64,000 nt of DNA from Streptococcus panodentis (lineage in GTDB: Bacteria > Bacillota > Bacilli > Lactobacillales > Streptococcaceae), in NCBI RefSeq assembly GCF_017884005.1, contig NZ_QFAY01000001.1, positions 180,345 to 244,344 of the forward strand. Direction: 5' to 3'. Shown in pieces: positions 54,740-63,923 of the stretch. Below the pieces are notes generated by a model that was not told the DNA's origin, made no database searches, and was given only the letters and a program-made list of their open reading frames with translations. The position numbers and the translations under genes were made by a program. The first letter of the stretch is position 1. Each line of letters opens with the position of its first letter.

Positions 54740-55037
54740 GAATATCAAATCTGTTATAGGAAAGTACAAATAAGGAGCACCGCTCTCAGAGCCGTTTCGC
54801 AGAGAGACCTGCTTGCTTAAAAGACCGATTTGCCCCATTTCAATTTTACATGCACCTGCCCGTCAAGTCTGAACTCGGTCAGAGCATTCGAAAGCCAAGC
54901 AGGCAGCTCTCCGCCATTCTGGCACTTCGCAGCTTCAAGACCTCTTCTGCTCCCAAACGCTGAGAGTGATGCTCTTCGACAATCACAAGCAGCTCTCAGT
55001 CATATCAGCTTCGTTCGATTTTGATTTTCATTGAGTA
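54740..55037. repeat. Streptococcal dispersed intergenic repeat, opposite orientation
   Basis: Ends with TCGATTTTGATTTTCATTGAGTATT, the reverse complement of the opening of the 10849 element (TACTC...CAAT.AAAATCAAA) with changes, and contains CAGCTTCGTTCGATT. Several inverted segments (CTGAGAG/CTCTCAG) occur. No gene is seen. Confidence 0.5.
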
Positions 55038-56204
55038 TTAATCTGCTTTTTTGCCAAAATCAGCAATCATTTCCTCTAGCTGCTCCCGGCTTGGCGTCGT
55101 CAGCATATAGAGATAGTCGCCTTGGAGTTCGGCAAAGGCAGCCGGCATGGTTTTCTTGACCTTGAAGTTGTCGCGGTATTTTTCCAGCAGCTCTTCTTCG
55201 GAATAAACATAATGGGAGCTGCTCCTGCGGGAGGTCGCCAGACAGAAAAGAGGGGCCATATGAGCTTGTGGGAAGGGCTGGCCTGCTACCACAGCCGCAT
55301 AGCCTTTGTAAAGATCAATCGAATGCGCATAGTTGTAAACATCGATGGTGAAGCCGCCAGCCGGCCGATTATTGTATTCGATAGCGATATAGTCATTGCC
55401 CTCACGGAAAAATTCGATATGGAAAAAACGCTCCTTCATGCCAAAGGCCTTGACAATGGCTTCTCCATACTGACGGAGCTTGGGATCCATGTCTTTGAGG
55501 ACATAGTAGGAATTGTCCATCTTATAAAGCATGAGATCCAGCGGTGTATGGGCATAGTCAAAGGTCGTTGAAAAGACAATATTCCCCTGACTGTCGGTCA
55601 GGCCGTCAAAGGTACAGATTTCACCGGACTGGACAAACTTTTCAAAGAAATAAACCGTTTCGTGATCCCATTCCTGCTTAAAGCGCTCCACATCTTCAGC
55701 ATTTTCCAGCTTAAAGGTCGCTGCTGCTCCCACTCCGTTATCCGGCTTGGCAATGAGCGGCAGACCGATCTTCTTGACTGCCAAATCCGCTCCGGCTAAG
55801 GTTTTGACAACCTGACCGGGGACAACCGGAACTCCTGCCTTCTTAAAGAGTTTTTTCATCTCGGACTTGTACTTGGTCTTCTTCAAATCCTTAGGCTTGG
55901 CACCGAAAACATTGAACTGCTCACGCAGAACCGCATCCTGCTCCAGCCAAAATTCATTCTGCGATTCAATACGGTCAATAGGGCCGTGCTTATAAAAGAG
56001 AAAGGCCACCGCCTTCTTGACTTCGTCCAGATTTTCCAGATTTTCCACCCGGAAATACTCGGTCAGAGCATCCTTCAAAGGCTGATCCAGCTGGTCATAA
56101 GGCTCCTGGCCAATCCCCAGAACGGTCATGCCTTGATTGGCCAGCTCCACGGTAAACTGCTGGAAATTCTGCGGATAATAGGGAGAAATAACGATGTAAT
56201 TCAT
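55038..56204 (-). CDS. ATP-grasp ligase-like protein
   Basis: A 388-residue enzyme of the ATP-grasp superfamily (carbamoyl-phosphate synthase/carboxylate-amine ligase type). Visible features are MNYIVISPYYPQNFQQF (Rossmann-like pre-domain), GLPLIAKPDNGVGAAAT (ATP lid lysine and Gly-rich loop) and FFHIEFFREGNDYIAIEYNNRPAGGFT (metal-binding Glu/Asn). Such enzymes join a carboxylate to an amine through an acyl phosphate; substrates are unknown. GGAGG precedes the ATG. It follows two esterase genes with very short gaps, so the three form one unit. Confidence 0.85.
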   Translation of the reverse strand: MNYIVISPYYPQNFQQFTVELANQGMTVLGIGQEPYDQLDQPLKDALTEYFRVENLENLDEVKKAVAFLFYKHGPIDRIESQNEFWLEQDAVLREQFNVFGAKPKDLKKTKYKSEMKKLFKKAGVPVVPGQVVKTLAGADLAVKKIGLPLIAKPDNGVGAAATFKLENAEDVERFKQEWDHETVYFFEKFVQSGEICTFDGLTDSQGNIVFSTTFDYAHTPLDLMLYKMDNSYYVLKDMDPKLRQYGEAIVKAFGMKERFFHIEFFREGNDYIAIEYNNRPAGGFTIDVYNYAHSIDLYKGYAAVVAGQPFPQAHMAPLFCLATSRRSSSHYVYSEEELLEKYRDNFKVKKTMPAAFAELQGDYLYMLTTPSREQLEEMIADFGKKAD

Positions 56205-56216
56205 AAGGGACCTCCA

Positions 56217-56957
56217 TTAAAGATTCAGTTCACTCAGGAAGTAAGGCATCTGTCTGCGCCACCAAATCCAGTCGTGGGACACATCCTGCCCCCATTCAGC
56301 AAACCAGGCCGGCAGATTTTTATGCTCAAAAGCTTCTTTGAGTGTGTAGAAAGACGGCAGACCGTCCTGTTCCCAGTCACCCAGGCCGGTACAGATAATG
56401 ACATCCGCCTGCCGGTAACGGTCGATAAACCAGCCGTCATTCTGATTCCAGATATAGTCAGCCGGAGAATTTTGATAGATAACTTCATCATTGAGATTGT
56501 CGCCGACAAAGAAACGGGCATCATAAACGCCGCTCAGGGCAATGACCTTGCTGAAAACATCGGGATGCTGCAGGAAGAAATTGACCGCATGATAGGCTCC
56601 CATAGAGCAGCCGGTCGTCATCATCGGATCAAACCAGCCGGTCTTATGCTTGATAAACGGAATGGCTTCCTCAATCACATAACGCTCATAGGCCCGGTGC
56701 ATCTCTGCCCGGTCATGGGGGTGCTTCCAGTCAGCCAGCCAGCTCTCGCTGTCCACGCTGCTGAGGGTGAAAAACTGGACCTTGCCGGTCTCGATAAACC
56801 AAGAACAGGCCTCAATCATGCCAAAATCAGCATATTCATTGTGGCTGCCGCCTGATGATGCAAAGACCACAACCGGAATCCCGGCATGCCCATAACGGTT
56901 GATATACATTTCACGGCCCAGATTCCCGCTCCAATGACTTAAATATTCTACATGCAT
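56217..56957 (-). CDS. Putative esterase (EsD/PF00756-like), gene 2 of 3
   Basis: A 246-residue alpha/beta hydrolase, with the nucleophile elbow GCSMG in MTTGCSMGAYHA and a final His region (HDWIWWRRQMPY). The longer reading to 56990 would overlap the upstream gene; the ATG at 56957 is preferred because AAGGAG lies 8 bases upstream. No signal peptide, so cytoplasmic. Only 17 bases separate it from the preceding esterase. Confidence 0.82.
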   Translation of the reverse strand: MHVEYLSHWSGNLGREMYINRYGHAGIPVVVFASSGGSHNEYADFGMIEACSWFIETGKVQFFTLSSVDSESWLADWKHPHDRAEMHRAYERYVIEEAIPFIKHKTGWFDPMMTTGCSMGAYHAVNFFLQHPDVFSKVIALSGVYDARFFVGDNLNDEVIYQNSPADYIWNQNDGWFIDRYRQADVIICTGLGDWEQDGLPSFYTLKEAFEHKNLPAWFAEWGQDVSHDWIWWRRQMPYFLSELNL

Positions 56958-56974
56958 TTTCTTGCTCCTTGTAT

Positions 56975-57808
56975 CTATTTCAATGACCACTTCTCACTGA
57001 TAAAACGCAGACAGCCGGGCAGATTTTCAGCCCAGGCAATTTCGTTGTGGACAGCTCCGGACTGAATCCTGATAAAGAGATTCTCCAAGTCCACACCCGA
57101 TAGGATCAGCTGCCGAAAATAGCTCAGTGAGGAGTCGATATAGGCCTGCTTGATATTGCCGGCCATCAATGTTCTGTCGGTATCATCTGCTTCTTCGGTA
57201 CCCACATAGATATAAATCCGCTGGTCGCTATGCAGTTTCTTGCGCTCCAGATAGCGGTCAAAAGCTTCCTGATGCAGCCAGTTGGCCGATGAGAAAATCC
57301 CCAGACAGCCGATTTGGTCCTGGTATTCAACCCCCATGAACTGGCTGATATTCCCTCCCAGAGACGAGCCAATCATAGCTGTATGCAGCCGGTCCGACTT
57401 GGTCCGATAGTGCTGATCGATGAAGGGCTTGACAACCTCCATGACAAACTCTGCATACTCAGTGCCCTTACCGCCGAACTGCATACCGGGGATGTTGGAC
57501 TCCTGATACTTCCAAGCCGAATATTCATTCATCCGCTGCAAGCCGTCGTTGTCAATTGCTACGACAATCATTTTTTCAATATCGGGATTGCGTTTGATAG
57601 CAGGAATGACTTTCCAAGAATGGCCGCTGAAAGACTCCTTGCTGTAGAGAACATTCTGACCGTCATGAAAATAAACGACAGGATAAGACTGCTTCGTGTC
57701 CTGGGCATAATTCTTAGGAAGCAAAACCCGAACACGCCGTTTTTGCTTGGTATAAGGAACGACTAACTCATGTGTTTTCATTTCAAGATAAAAATAGGAT
57801 TTATTCAT
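56975..57808 (-). CDS. Putative esterase, gene 1 of 3
   Basis: A 277-residue (from 57808) alpha/beta hydrolase of the same family as the next gene: PVVYFHDGQNVLY (oxyanion strand), GSSLG elbow in AMIGSSLGGNIS, and GAVHNEIAW (catalytic His). Start uncertain: TTG 57832, ATG 57808 and ATG 57781 are possible and none has a strong ribosome site; 57808 fits the predicted transcription start best. The pair of similar esterases suggests duplication. Confidence 0.8.
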   Translation of the reverse strand: MNKSYFYLEMKTHELVVPYTKQKRRVRVLLPKNYAQDTKQSYPVVYFHDGQNVLYSKESFSGHSWKVIPAIKRNPDIEKMIVVAIDNDGLQRMNEYSAWKYQESNIPGMQFGGKGTEYAEFVMEVVKPFIDQHYRTKSDRLHTAMIGSSLGGNISQFMGVEYQDQIGCLGIFSSANWLHQEAFDRYLERKKLHSDQRIYIYVGTEEADDTDRTLMAGNIKQAYIDSSLSYFRQLILSGVDLENLFIRIQSGAVHNEIAWAENLPGCLRFISEKWSLK

Positions 57809-57843
57809 TTTCAGAAAACTTTCTATTTTCAAAATTTTTATTT

Positions 57844-57852
57844 ATTATACCA
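57844..57852 (-). promoter_or_regulatory. Extended -10 promoter of the esterase/ATP-grasp unit
   Basis: Minus strand TGGTATAAT (57852-57844). No good -35; that position lies in the trmFO terminator. Confidence 0.5.
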
Positions 57853-57863
57853 TAAATATATAA

Positions 57864-57890
57864 AAAAAGTTAGGAATTTCCTAACTTTTT
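57864..57890 (-). terminator. trmFO terminator
   Basis: Near-perfect palindrome AAAAAGTTAGGAA/TTCCTAACTTTTT (57864-57876 and 57878-57890) with A and T flanks. Confidence 0.85.
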
Positions 57891-57923
57891 GATGATTTTT
57901 ATTAGATAATGATAGAAAATAGA

Positions 57924-59258
57924 TTAATTATCCAAATAAGGCTGTAAATCCTGCAAGGCGCGCTCAGCAATTTTCTCATAGCGCTCCTTCTTGTCACGAA
58001 TCCGAGGGCCATCTAGCTCTTTGATAATGCCAAAATTGACATTCATAGGTTGGAAATGCTTGCTGTCGGCGTGGGTGACATAGTGGGGGAGGCTGCCGAT
58101 GGCGGTCGTCTCAGGGAAAACGAGGGCCTCCTGCTTCCTAAAGAGCCGGGCTGCATTGATACCGGCTACCAAGCCTGATGCTGCAGATTCAACATAGCCC
58201 TCTACTCCAGTCATCTGACCGGCAAAGAAGAGATGGGGCTGTTTCTTGGACCGGAATGTCTGATCCAGCAGATTTGGAGAGTCCATGTAGGAATTGCGGT
58301 GCATGACCCCATAGCGGACAAACTCAGCTTTCTCCAGTCCCGGAATCATCTGAAAAACCCGCTTCTGCTCACCCCATTTGAGGTGGGTCTGAAAGCCGAC
58401 GATATTATAAAGACTGCCGGCTGCATTATCCTGGCGCAGCTGAACCACCGCGTAAGGGGTCTTGAAATCCCCGTCCCGAGGTCCCTTATAATCCTCCGGA
58501 TATTCCAGACCGACCGGCTTCATAGGCCCGTAAAGCATGGTTTTAATGCCACGTTTGGCCATAACTTCAATAGGCATGCAGCCTTCAAAGTATTTTTCTT
58601 TTTCAAAGGAATTGAGTGGTGCTTCCTCAGCATTGACCAAAGCATCATGGAAATTCATAAATTCTTGTTTGGTCATCGGCGCATTAAGGTAGGCTGCTTC
58701 CCCCTTATCATAGCGGGATTTGAGATAGACCTTGCTCATATCAATGGTATGGACATCAATAATTGGCGCTGCTGCGTCGTAGAAATAAAAACCGTCGCCT
58801 CCATTGAGCGCGTGGATTTTCTCAGCCAAAGCATCGCTGGTCAAAGGTCCGGTAGCGATGACCGTAATGGCGTCGGCTGGAATCTCTGTGATTTCTTCCC
58901 GAATGACCTCGATCAGCGGATGCTTGCTGACTGCTTCGGTCACTGTCTGCGCAAAGCCCTCCCGGTCCACTGCCAGCGCACCTCCGGCCGGCACCCGGGT
59001 CGCCTCTGCCGCCTTCATGATGACCGAGTCCAACCGTCTCATTTCTTCTTTTAGTAGGCCAACTGCATTGGTCAGCGCATCTCCTCGCAAAGAGTTAGAG
59101 CAGACCAGTTCTGCAAAGTCCGCAGTTTTGTGTTGAGGTGTCGACTTAACACCCCGCATTTCATAGAGTTTGACTGGGATTCCACGCTTGGCAATCTGGT
59201 AAGCCGCTTCACTGCCAGCCAGACCAGCACCAATAACATTGATATAGGATGATGACAT
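57924..59258 (-). CDS. trmFO: tRNA (m5U54) methyltransferase, folate-dependent
   Basis: A 444-residue flavoprotein that methylates U54 of tRNA using methylene-tetrahydrofolate and FADH2. It has [28 protein letters not shown] (FAD fold), [12 protein letters not shown] and [20 protein letters not shown], all typical of TrmFO/Gid. Single gene. Confidence 0.95.
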   Translation of the reverse strand: MSSSYINVIGAGLAGSEAAYQIAKRGIPVKLYEMRGVKSTPQHKTADFAELVCSNSLRGDALTNAVGLLKEEMRRLDSVIMKAAEATRVPAGGALAVDREGFAQTVTEAVSKHPLIEVIREEITEIPADAITVIATGPLTSDALAEKIHALNGGDGFYFYDAAAPIIDVHTIDMSKVYLKSRYDKGEAAYLNAPMTKQEFMNFHDALVNAEEAPLNSFEKEKYFEGCMPIEVMAKRGIKTMLYGPMKPVGLEYPEDYKGPRDGDFKTPYAVVQLRQDNAAGSLYNIVGFQTHLKWGEQKRVFQMIPGLEKAEFVRYGVMHRNSYMDSPNLLDQTFRSKKQPHLFFAGQMTGVEGYVESAASGLVAGINAARLFRKQEALVFPETTAIGSLPHYVTHADSKHFQPMNVNFGIIKELDGPRIRDKKERYEKIAERALQDLQPYLDN

Positions 59259-59320
59259 GATACTCTCCCTTGGATATTTCTAGATTTTCACTCTGACCAT
59301 TATAACAAAAAGATAGTAAA

Positions 59321-59352
59321 AAAGACAGACAGGAGGATTCCTGAATGTCTTT
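59321..59352 (-). terminator. Terminator of the lipoprotein gene
   Basis: AAAGACA (59321-59327)/TGTCTTT (59346-59352) with an inner CAGGA/TCCTG stem; on the minus strand it exits into a T run. Confidence 0.8.
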
Positions 59353-59358
59353 CCAAAA

Positions 59359-60294
59359 TTATTCTTTATCAAAACTGAATGTCTTCCAATTCAGTTTGCT
59401 TCCATATTTTATACTAAAACGTACTTCAGTATTCTTAGGTAGTTTTTCTATTTGAAGTATTTGAGCAAGCAAGTATTCAAAATCAGAATCAGTCCAATTG
59501 TCAATATCTTCATTAGTTACTTGTAGGTTTTGTTTTCGTACATGTTCTATATCAACGTCTATATCAATACTAAAAGTCGAACGATTGTCAGCAACTCTTT
59601 TTAAGAGTATATCGCGATTACGAGCAAGCACATCTTCATCTAGTTTGTCTACCCTACTTAGGTCTAAGTCCTTGATTAACGGAGTTAATTCTTTGACATC
59701 TGTCTTCAAAATTGCCTCTCTTTTTTCTTGCTCTTCAAGATAAGTTTCTGGGTTGCCACTATATTCTTCTTGTGGCACCAAAGAATAACTTGAGTCAAAG
59801 GAGTCCAATTCAATTGAGTTTTTAATATAAAGCTGTCTAATCATATCTTCGCTCAAAAATGTAGAAGTCAAGCTATCACTTTGAAGCAACCTATTGTATG
59901 CTTCTTCAAGTCTATCATAATTGTCATCGCCAGAAACATACTCCATTTCTAAACGATAGACTTTTTTCTTTGCCAAACCAAAGAAAATTTCCTTATCAAC
60001 TTCTTTAAGTCTCGGATTATATCTGAGGACTGGAGTTTTCTGAACATACTCACTTTCAAAATCCACATAGACATCAACAAATTTTTTGTTTCCTTCAACA
60101 AAAATCGGAAATCCCTGATAACCAAAAGTATCAGCTGTCGAGTATCCTTCTGCTTCTAGTCCTGCAGCTTCTATCACGGAACTAATATTTGATATAGCCG
60201 TACTACTTAAATCATGATCTACACTGTTGTTGCATGCTGACAAAATAAATAATGCGAGAATAGAAAACAGCACACTAATTATTTTCTTAATCAC
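59359..60294 (-). CDS. Lipoprotein of unknown function
   Basis: A 311-residue protein with a lipoprotein signal peptide ending in the lipobox LSAC (Cys21). The mature part is rich in charged residues, has no domain that I recognise and reads as mixed alpha/beta. It is markedly AT-richer than its neighbours, hinting at acquisition. The ATG overlaps the stop of the upstream nucleotidyltransferase-like gene by 4 bases (ATGA), so the two are translationally coupled. Confidence 0.75.
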   Translation of the reverse strand: MIKKIISVLFSILALFILSACNNSVDHDLSSTAISNISSVIEAAGLEAEGYSTADTFGYQGFPIFVEGNKKFVDVYVDFESEYVQKTPVLRYNPRLKEVDKEIFFGLAKKKVYRLEMEYVSGDDNYDRLEEAYNRLLQSDSLTSTFLSEDMIRQLYIKNSIELDSFDSSYSLVPQEEYSGNPETYLEEQEKREAILKTDVKELTPLIKDLDLSRVDKLDEDVLARNRDILLKRVADNRSTFSIDIDVDIEHVRKQNLQVTNEDIDNWTDSDFEYLLAQILQIEKLPKNTEVRFSIKYGSKLNWKTFSFDKE

Positions 60295-60791
60295 TTTGCT
60301 TTTAACATCTCCTCTAAGTAAGCAATCTTAGCAAAATCCTTATCATTGTTATTTTCATTTCGGTAAGAATCTTGGGAAGAGGCACGGTAGATAGCTAAAA
60401 ATTGCTCCGCAGTTGGCAGTAGAAAGCGGACTCCTTCCACTTCTCTCTGTTCTAACTTCTCCAGCGGCACACCTGAAAATGCCTCCAAGGTTTCCATGGC
60501 CCCGAATTCAATAGATAAGCCTTCTTTTTGAAATTCATGCTCGTGCAGATCGACTAAGCGATAGCCCAAACGCTCCATCATAGGCTCAATCTTATCCATA
60601 TCATAAATACGTTCTTCATCTGGTGCTTCCCATCCACGTTCATCACCATGAACATGAATATCAATATCACGCGCCTGCCAGTCCTGACCAGTAACCTGCT
60701 CCAGCCCCAAGGAGCCCATTAGCAGTGGAACAATTCCCATCTTGTTCAGTTGAGACGCGATTTTTAGAAATTCTGCAAATTTATCTGTCAT
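60291..60791 (-). CDS. Nucleotidyltransferase-fold protein
   Basis: A 166-residue protein with a minimal nucleotidyltransferase pattern: GSLGLEQVTG followed by ARDIDIHVHG (the DxD metal pair) and a third acidic residue in LSIEFGAMET. The C-terminal half (AEQFLAIYRASSQD, KDFAKIAYLEEML) resembles proteins that act on small nucleotides or antibiotics. The substrate cannot be named. Coupled to the lipoprotein gene. Confidence 0.65.
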   Translation of the reverse strand: MTDKFAEFLKIASQLNKMGIVPLLMGSLGLEQVTGQDWQARDIDIHVHGDERGWEAPDEERIYDMDKIEPMMERLGYRLVDLHEHEFQKEGLSIEFGAMETLEAFSGVPLEKLEQREVEGVRFLLPTAEQFLAIYRASSQDSYRNENNNDKDFAKIAYLEEMLKAK

Positions 60792-60852
60792 AAAACTGCA
60801 CCTCTTCTTCAGGAGAAAATATTTTACGTAATATAAATTATGTAAAAAACAG

Positions 60853-62937
60853 TTATTTCACTTTTTCTTCTTCGTAATCTCCATTGCTGCAGACCACCTG
60901 CTTGCCGCCGCCGCGGACTTTTTTCTCTACCAAGTAATGGTCGCACTTGGGACAGTTGCGGCCGACCGGTTTATCCCAAGAGGTGAAATCACAGTCAGGA
61001 TACCGATTGCAGCCATAAAAGAGGCGATTGCGTTTGGTCTTGCGCTCAATAACCTGCCCTTTCTGACACTGGGGACAGGTCACACCGATTTCCTTGACAA
61101 TAGCCTGAGTATGGCGGCAGTCTGGGAAGTTGCTGCAGGCATAGAACTTACCGTAGCGCCCCAGCTTAATAACCATAGGGCTGCCACAGACTTCACAGTC
61201 AAATCCGGCCGGTTCGTCCTTGATCTGGATTTTCTCCATTTCGGTCTCAGCTTTGGTCACTTCCTTTTCAAAAGGTTTGTAAAATTCATCAATGACCTTC
61301 TGCCACTGCTCTTTTCCAACCTCGACATCGTCTAGCTTACTTTCCATTTCAGCCGTAAATTTGACATTGACGATACCTGGGAAAAAGTCGACAATCAGTG
61401 AATTGACGATTTCCCCAAGCTCTGTCGGCTCAAAGCGCTTGGAAACCAGCTTGACATAATAGCGTTTCTGAATCGTCTCGATGGTCGGTGCATAGGTGGA
61501 TGGCCGGCCAACACCGTTTTCTTCCAAGGTCTTAATCAGCGTCGCTTCCGAATAGCGGGCAGGCGGCTGGGTAAAGTGCTGTTCTGGATTGGTGTTAATC
61601 CGCTTAACCGCGTCCCCTTTCTCCATTTCCGGCAGCATCTTGTTTTTGTCCGAATCATTGTAAATCGCCAAGTAGCCGTCAAACTTGACCTGACTGCCGT
61701 TGGCTGCAAACTGAACACCGTTTTGGCCCAGTTTGACATTCATGGTATCAAAGACAGCTGCCGTCATCTGGCTGGCCACAAAGCGGTTCCAGATCAGGGT
61801 ATACAGCTTCAGCTGGTCCTTGTCCAAATACTTAGCGATGCTCTCCGGTGTATTGAAAACACTGGACGGGCGGATAGCTTCGTGGGCATCCTGCGCTCCA
61901 GAAGCGTTACGGACCTTGCTCCCATGCTTAGAATACTTGGCCCCAAAGCGCTCCGTGATAAAACCTGCCGCCTCATTTTGAGCCACCGGACTGATACGAG
62001 TAGAGTCCGTCCGCATGTAAGTAATCAACCCCTGCACACCAGAACCGATATTGATTCCCTCATAGAGCTGCTGAGCCACCATCATGGTCTTGCGGGTCCG
62101 GAAATTAATCTTATTAGCCGCATCCTGCTGCATAGACGAAGTTGTATAAGGAAGCGGAGCATTGCGCTTGCGTTCCTTCTTCTCCACGCTTTCGACTGTG
62201 AAATCATCGCCCTTGATATGAGACAGCACTTCCTTGACCTGATCATTATCGCTCAGTTTCATCTTCTTGCCGTTCATGCCATAGAAGCTGGCCTGAAACT
62301 GGCGGCTGCCTTTCTTAAAGGTTCCGTCAATCGTCCAATATTCCTCCGGCTGAAAGGCATTGATTTCATTTTCCCGGTCGATAATCAGCTTGAGGGCCAC
62401 AGACTGCACCCGGCCGGCAGACAGACCTTTCTTGACCTTTTTCCAGAGGATAGGAGAAATGGAATAACCGACCAAACGATCCAAAACCCGGCGGGCCTGC
62501 TGGGCATCCACCAAGTCCATGTCAATCTGACGCGGTTCTTTAAAGGCATTTTTGACCGCCTCCTTGGTGATTTCGTTGAAGACAACGCGGTTTTTTTCTT
62601 TCTCATCCAGATTGAGGATGTGGGCCAGATGCCAGGAAATAGCCTCTCCCTCACGGTCCGGGTCACTGGCCAGAAAGACTTGCTTGGCTTTTTTGGCCTC
62701 TTTTTTCAAATCATTAATCAAAGGACCTTTGCCGCGGATATTGATATACTGCGGCTCATAGTTATTGTCAAAATCAATGGACATAGTGGACTTTTTCAGG
62801 TCGCGGATATGTCCGACACTGGCCAGCACCTTATAGTTGCGACCCAGATATTTTTCTATTGTTTTTGCCTTGGCAGGCGATTCCACAATGACAAGATTTT
62901 TCTTGACAGCGGATTTTTTCTTCGTTTTTGTTACCAA
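60853..62937 (-). CDS. topA: DNA topoisomerase I
   Basis: A 694-residue type IA topoisomerase that relaxes negative supercoils. Toprim domain [17 protein letters not shown] and [10 protein letters not shown]; active-site Tyr in [14 protein letters not shown]; three C-terminal zinc fingers (CEVC...CSNFPDC, CPQC...CNRYPDC, CPKC...CSNGDY). Start read as TTG 62937 because AGAAGGTGA lies 5 bases upstream; a GTG at 62946 is possible but overlaps that site. dprA lies upstream, the usual streptococcal order. Confidence 0.95.
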   Translation of the reverse strand: MVTKTKKKSAVKKNLVIVESPAKAKTIEKYLGRNYKVLASVGHIRDLKKSTMSIDFDNNYEPQYINIRGKGPLINDLKKEAKKAKQVFLASDPDREGEAISWHLAHILNLDEKEKNRVVFNEITKEAVKNAFKEPRQIDMDLVDAQQARRVLDRLVGYSISPILWKKVKKGLSAGRVQSVALKLIIDRENEINAFQPEEYWTIDGTFKKGSRQFQASFYGMNGKKMKLSDNDQVKEVLSHIKGDDFTVESVEKKERKRNAPLPYTTSSMQQDAANKINFRTRKTMMVAQQLYEGINIGSGVQGLITYMRTDSTRISPVAQNEAAGFITERFGAKYSKHGSKVRNASGAQDAHEAIRPSSVFNTPESIAKYLDKDQLKLYTLIWNRFVASQMTAAVFDTMNVKLGQNGVQFAANGSQVKFDGYLAIYNDSDKNKMLPEMEKGDAVKRINTNPEQHFTQPPARYSEATLIKTLEENGVGRPSTYAPTIETIQKRYYVKLVSKRFEPTELGEIVNSLIVDFFPGIVNVKFTAEMESKLDDVEVGKEQWQKVIDEFYKPFEKEVTKAETEMEKIQIKDEPAGFDCEVCGSPMVIKLGRYGKFYACSNFPDCRHTQAIVKEIGVTCPQCQKGQVIERKTKRNRLFYGCNRYPDCDFTSWDKPVGRNCPKCDHYLVEKKVRGGGKQVVCSNGDYEEEKVK

Positions 62938-63031
62938 TCTATTCACCTTCTAAAAGAAATAAAATCTCATAGAGTTTAAACTATTTTTGGATAGATGTCA
63001 ACTAGTAACTTTTCTTATAGGAAAACTCCTT

Positions 63032-63874
63032 TTAAAAATCAAACTCAGAAAGAACGTCAGACCCTGATGTGATAAGCTTTGCGCCCTCCTGAATCAAATG
63101 ATGGCAGCCGTCCGATTTTCCATCCAGAATAGAGCCCGGAAGGGCAAAGACATCCCGCCCTTCCTCCATGGCCCGCTCGCAGGTGATGAGACTGCCGGAC
63201 CGCAGCTTAGCTTCTGCTACAATGACACCGCGGCAAAGCCCGGCAATGATGCGGTTGCGCTCTGGAAAATGGAATTTCAAAGGCTGCTCACCTGGCCCGT
63301 ACTCAGTCAGAAGCAGATGATTTTTCCCTATATAGGTCTGCAGTTTTTTGTTGGCCTTGGGATAAAAAACGTCCAGACCCGTCCCGATAACAGCGATAGT
63401 CCTGCCACCGTTCTGCAGGGCCGCCATATGAGCCGCTGTATCAATGCCGCGCGCAAGTCCGCTGACAATCACCAGTTCATTGTCCAGCTCTGTGATTATC
63501 TTCTGTACAGCTGCATTGCCCTGTCTGCTGCTGTCGCGGCTGCCCACCACCGCTGCCTTGGGCAGTTCCAGCAGATCCAGATTTCCCTGATAAAAAAGCA
63601 GGGTCGGCGCATCATAAATCTCGCACAAATCCCAGGGATAAACATCATCCAGGATGGAAAAGGACGGAAAAAGCTCAAAATCTTCCTTCAAAGCAGGCAG
63701 ATCCAGCCGTTTGTACTTCTCCATAAAGAGTGCTGGATTGCGGCACTCGGAAACCACTGCTTTATCCCGCAGAGACAGCTCCTTATCCCTGCTTTCAGCA
63801 TATCTGAGCACATTTAAGACCTGATGGTTGGTTAAGCCGGCCTTTTTCATCTTGTAAATTTCAAAATTATTCAT
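63032..63874 (-). CDS. dprA: DNA processing protein DprA
   Basis: A 280-residue competence protein that loads RecA on incoming single-stranded DNA and helps to shut off competence. It has the Rossmann-like DprA core: AAVVGSRDSSRQG, IVSGLARGIDTAAH, GTGLDVFYPKAN, FPERNRIIAGL and ALPGSILDGKSDGCHHLI. GAGGTGAG precedes the ATG. A ComX-type cin-box lies 20 bases upstream, so it is a late competence gene. Confidence 0.95.
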   Translation of the reverse strand: MNNFEIYKMKKAGLTNHQVLNVLRYAESRDKELSLRDKAVVSECRNPALFMEKYKRLDLPALKEDFELFPSFSILDDVYPWDLCEIYDAPTLLFYQGNLDLLELPKAAVVGSRDSSRQGNAAVQKIITELDNELVIVSGLARGIDTAAHMAALQNGGRTIAVIGTGLDVFYPKANKKLQTYIGKNHLLLTEYGPGEQPLKFHFPERNRIIAGLCRGVIVAEAKLRSGSLITCERAMEEGRDVFALPGSILDGKSDGCHHLIQEGAKLITSGSDVLSEFDF

Positions 63875-63893
63875 TTTCTCACCTCACCCTATT

Positions 63894-63901
63894 TATTCGC
63901 A
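63894..63901 (-). promoter_or_regulatory. cin-box (ComX/sigma-X promoter) of dprA
   Basis: On the minus strand TTTTTTGCGAATA: the octamer TGCGAATA is one change from the consensus TACGAATA and is preceded by the usual T run. It is correctly spaced from the dprA start. Confidence 0.8.
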
Positions 63902-63923
63902 AAAAATGGCAGAAAATAAAAAA

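Noticed and set aside
61576..62979. 467-codon open frame on the + strand opposite topA
   Set aside because: It mirrors the highly conserved topA reading frame, has no ribosome site or family signature and overlaps it almost fully; a shadow of topA codon usage.
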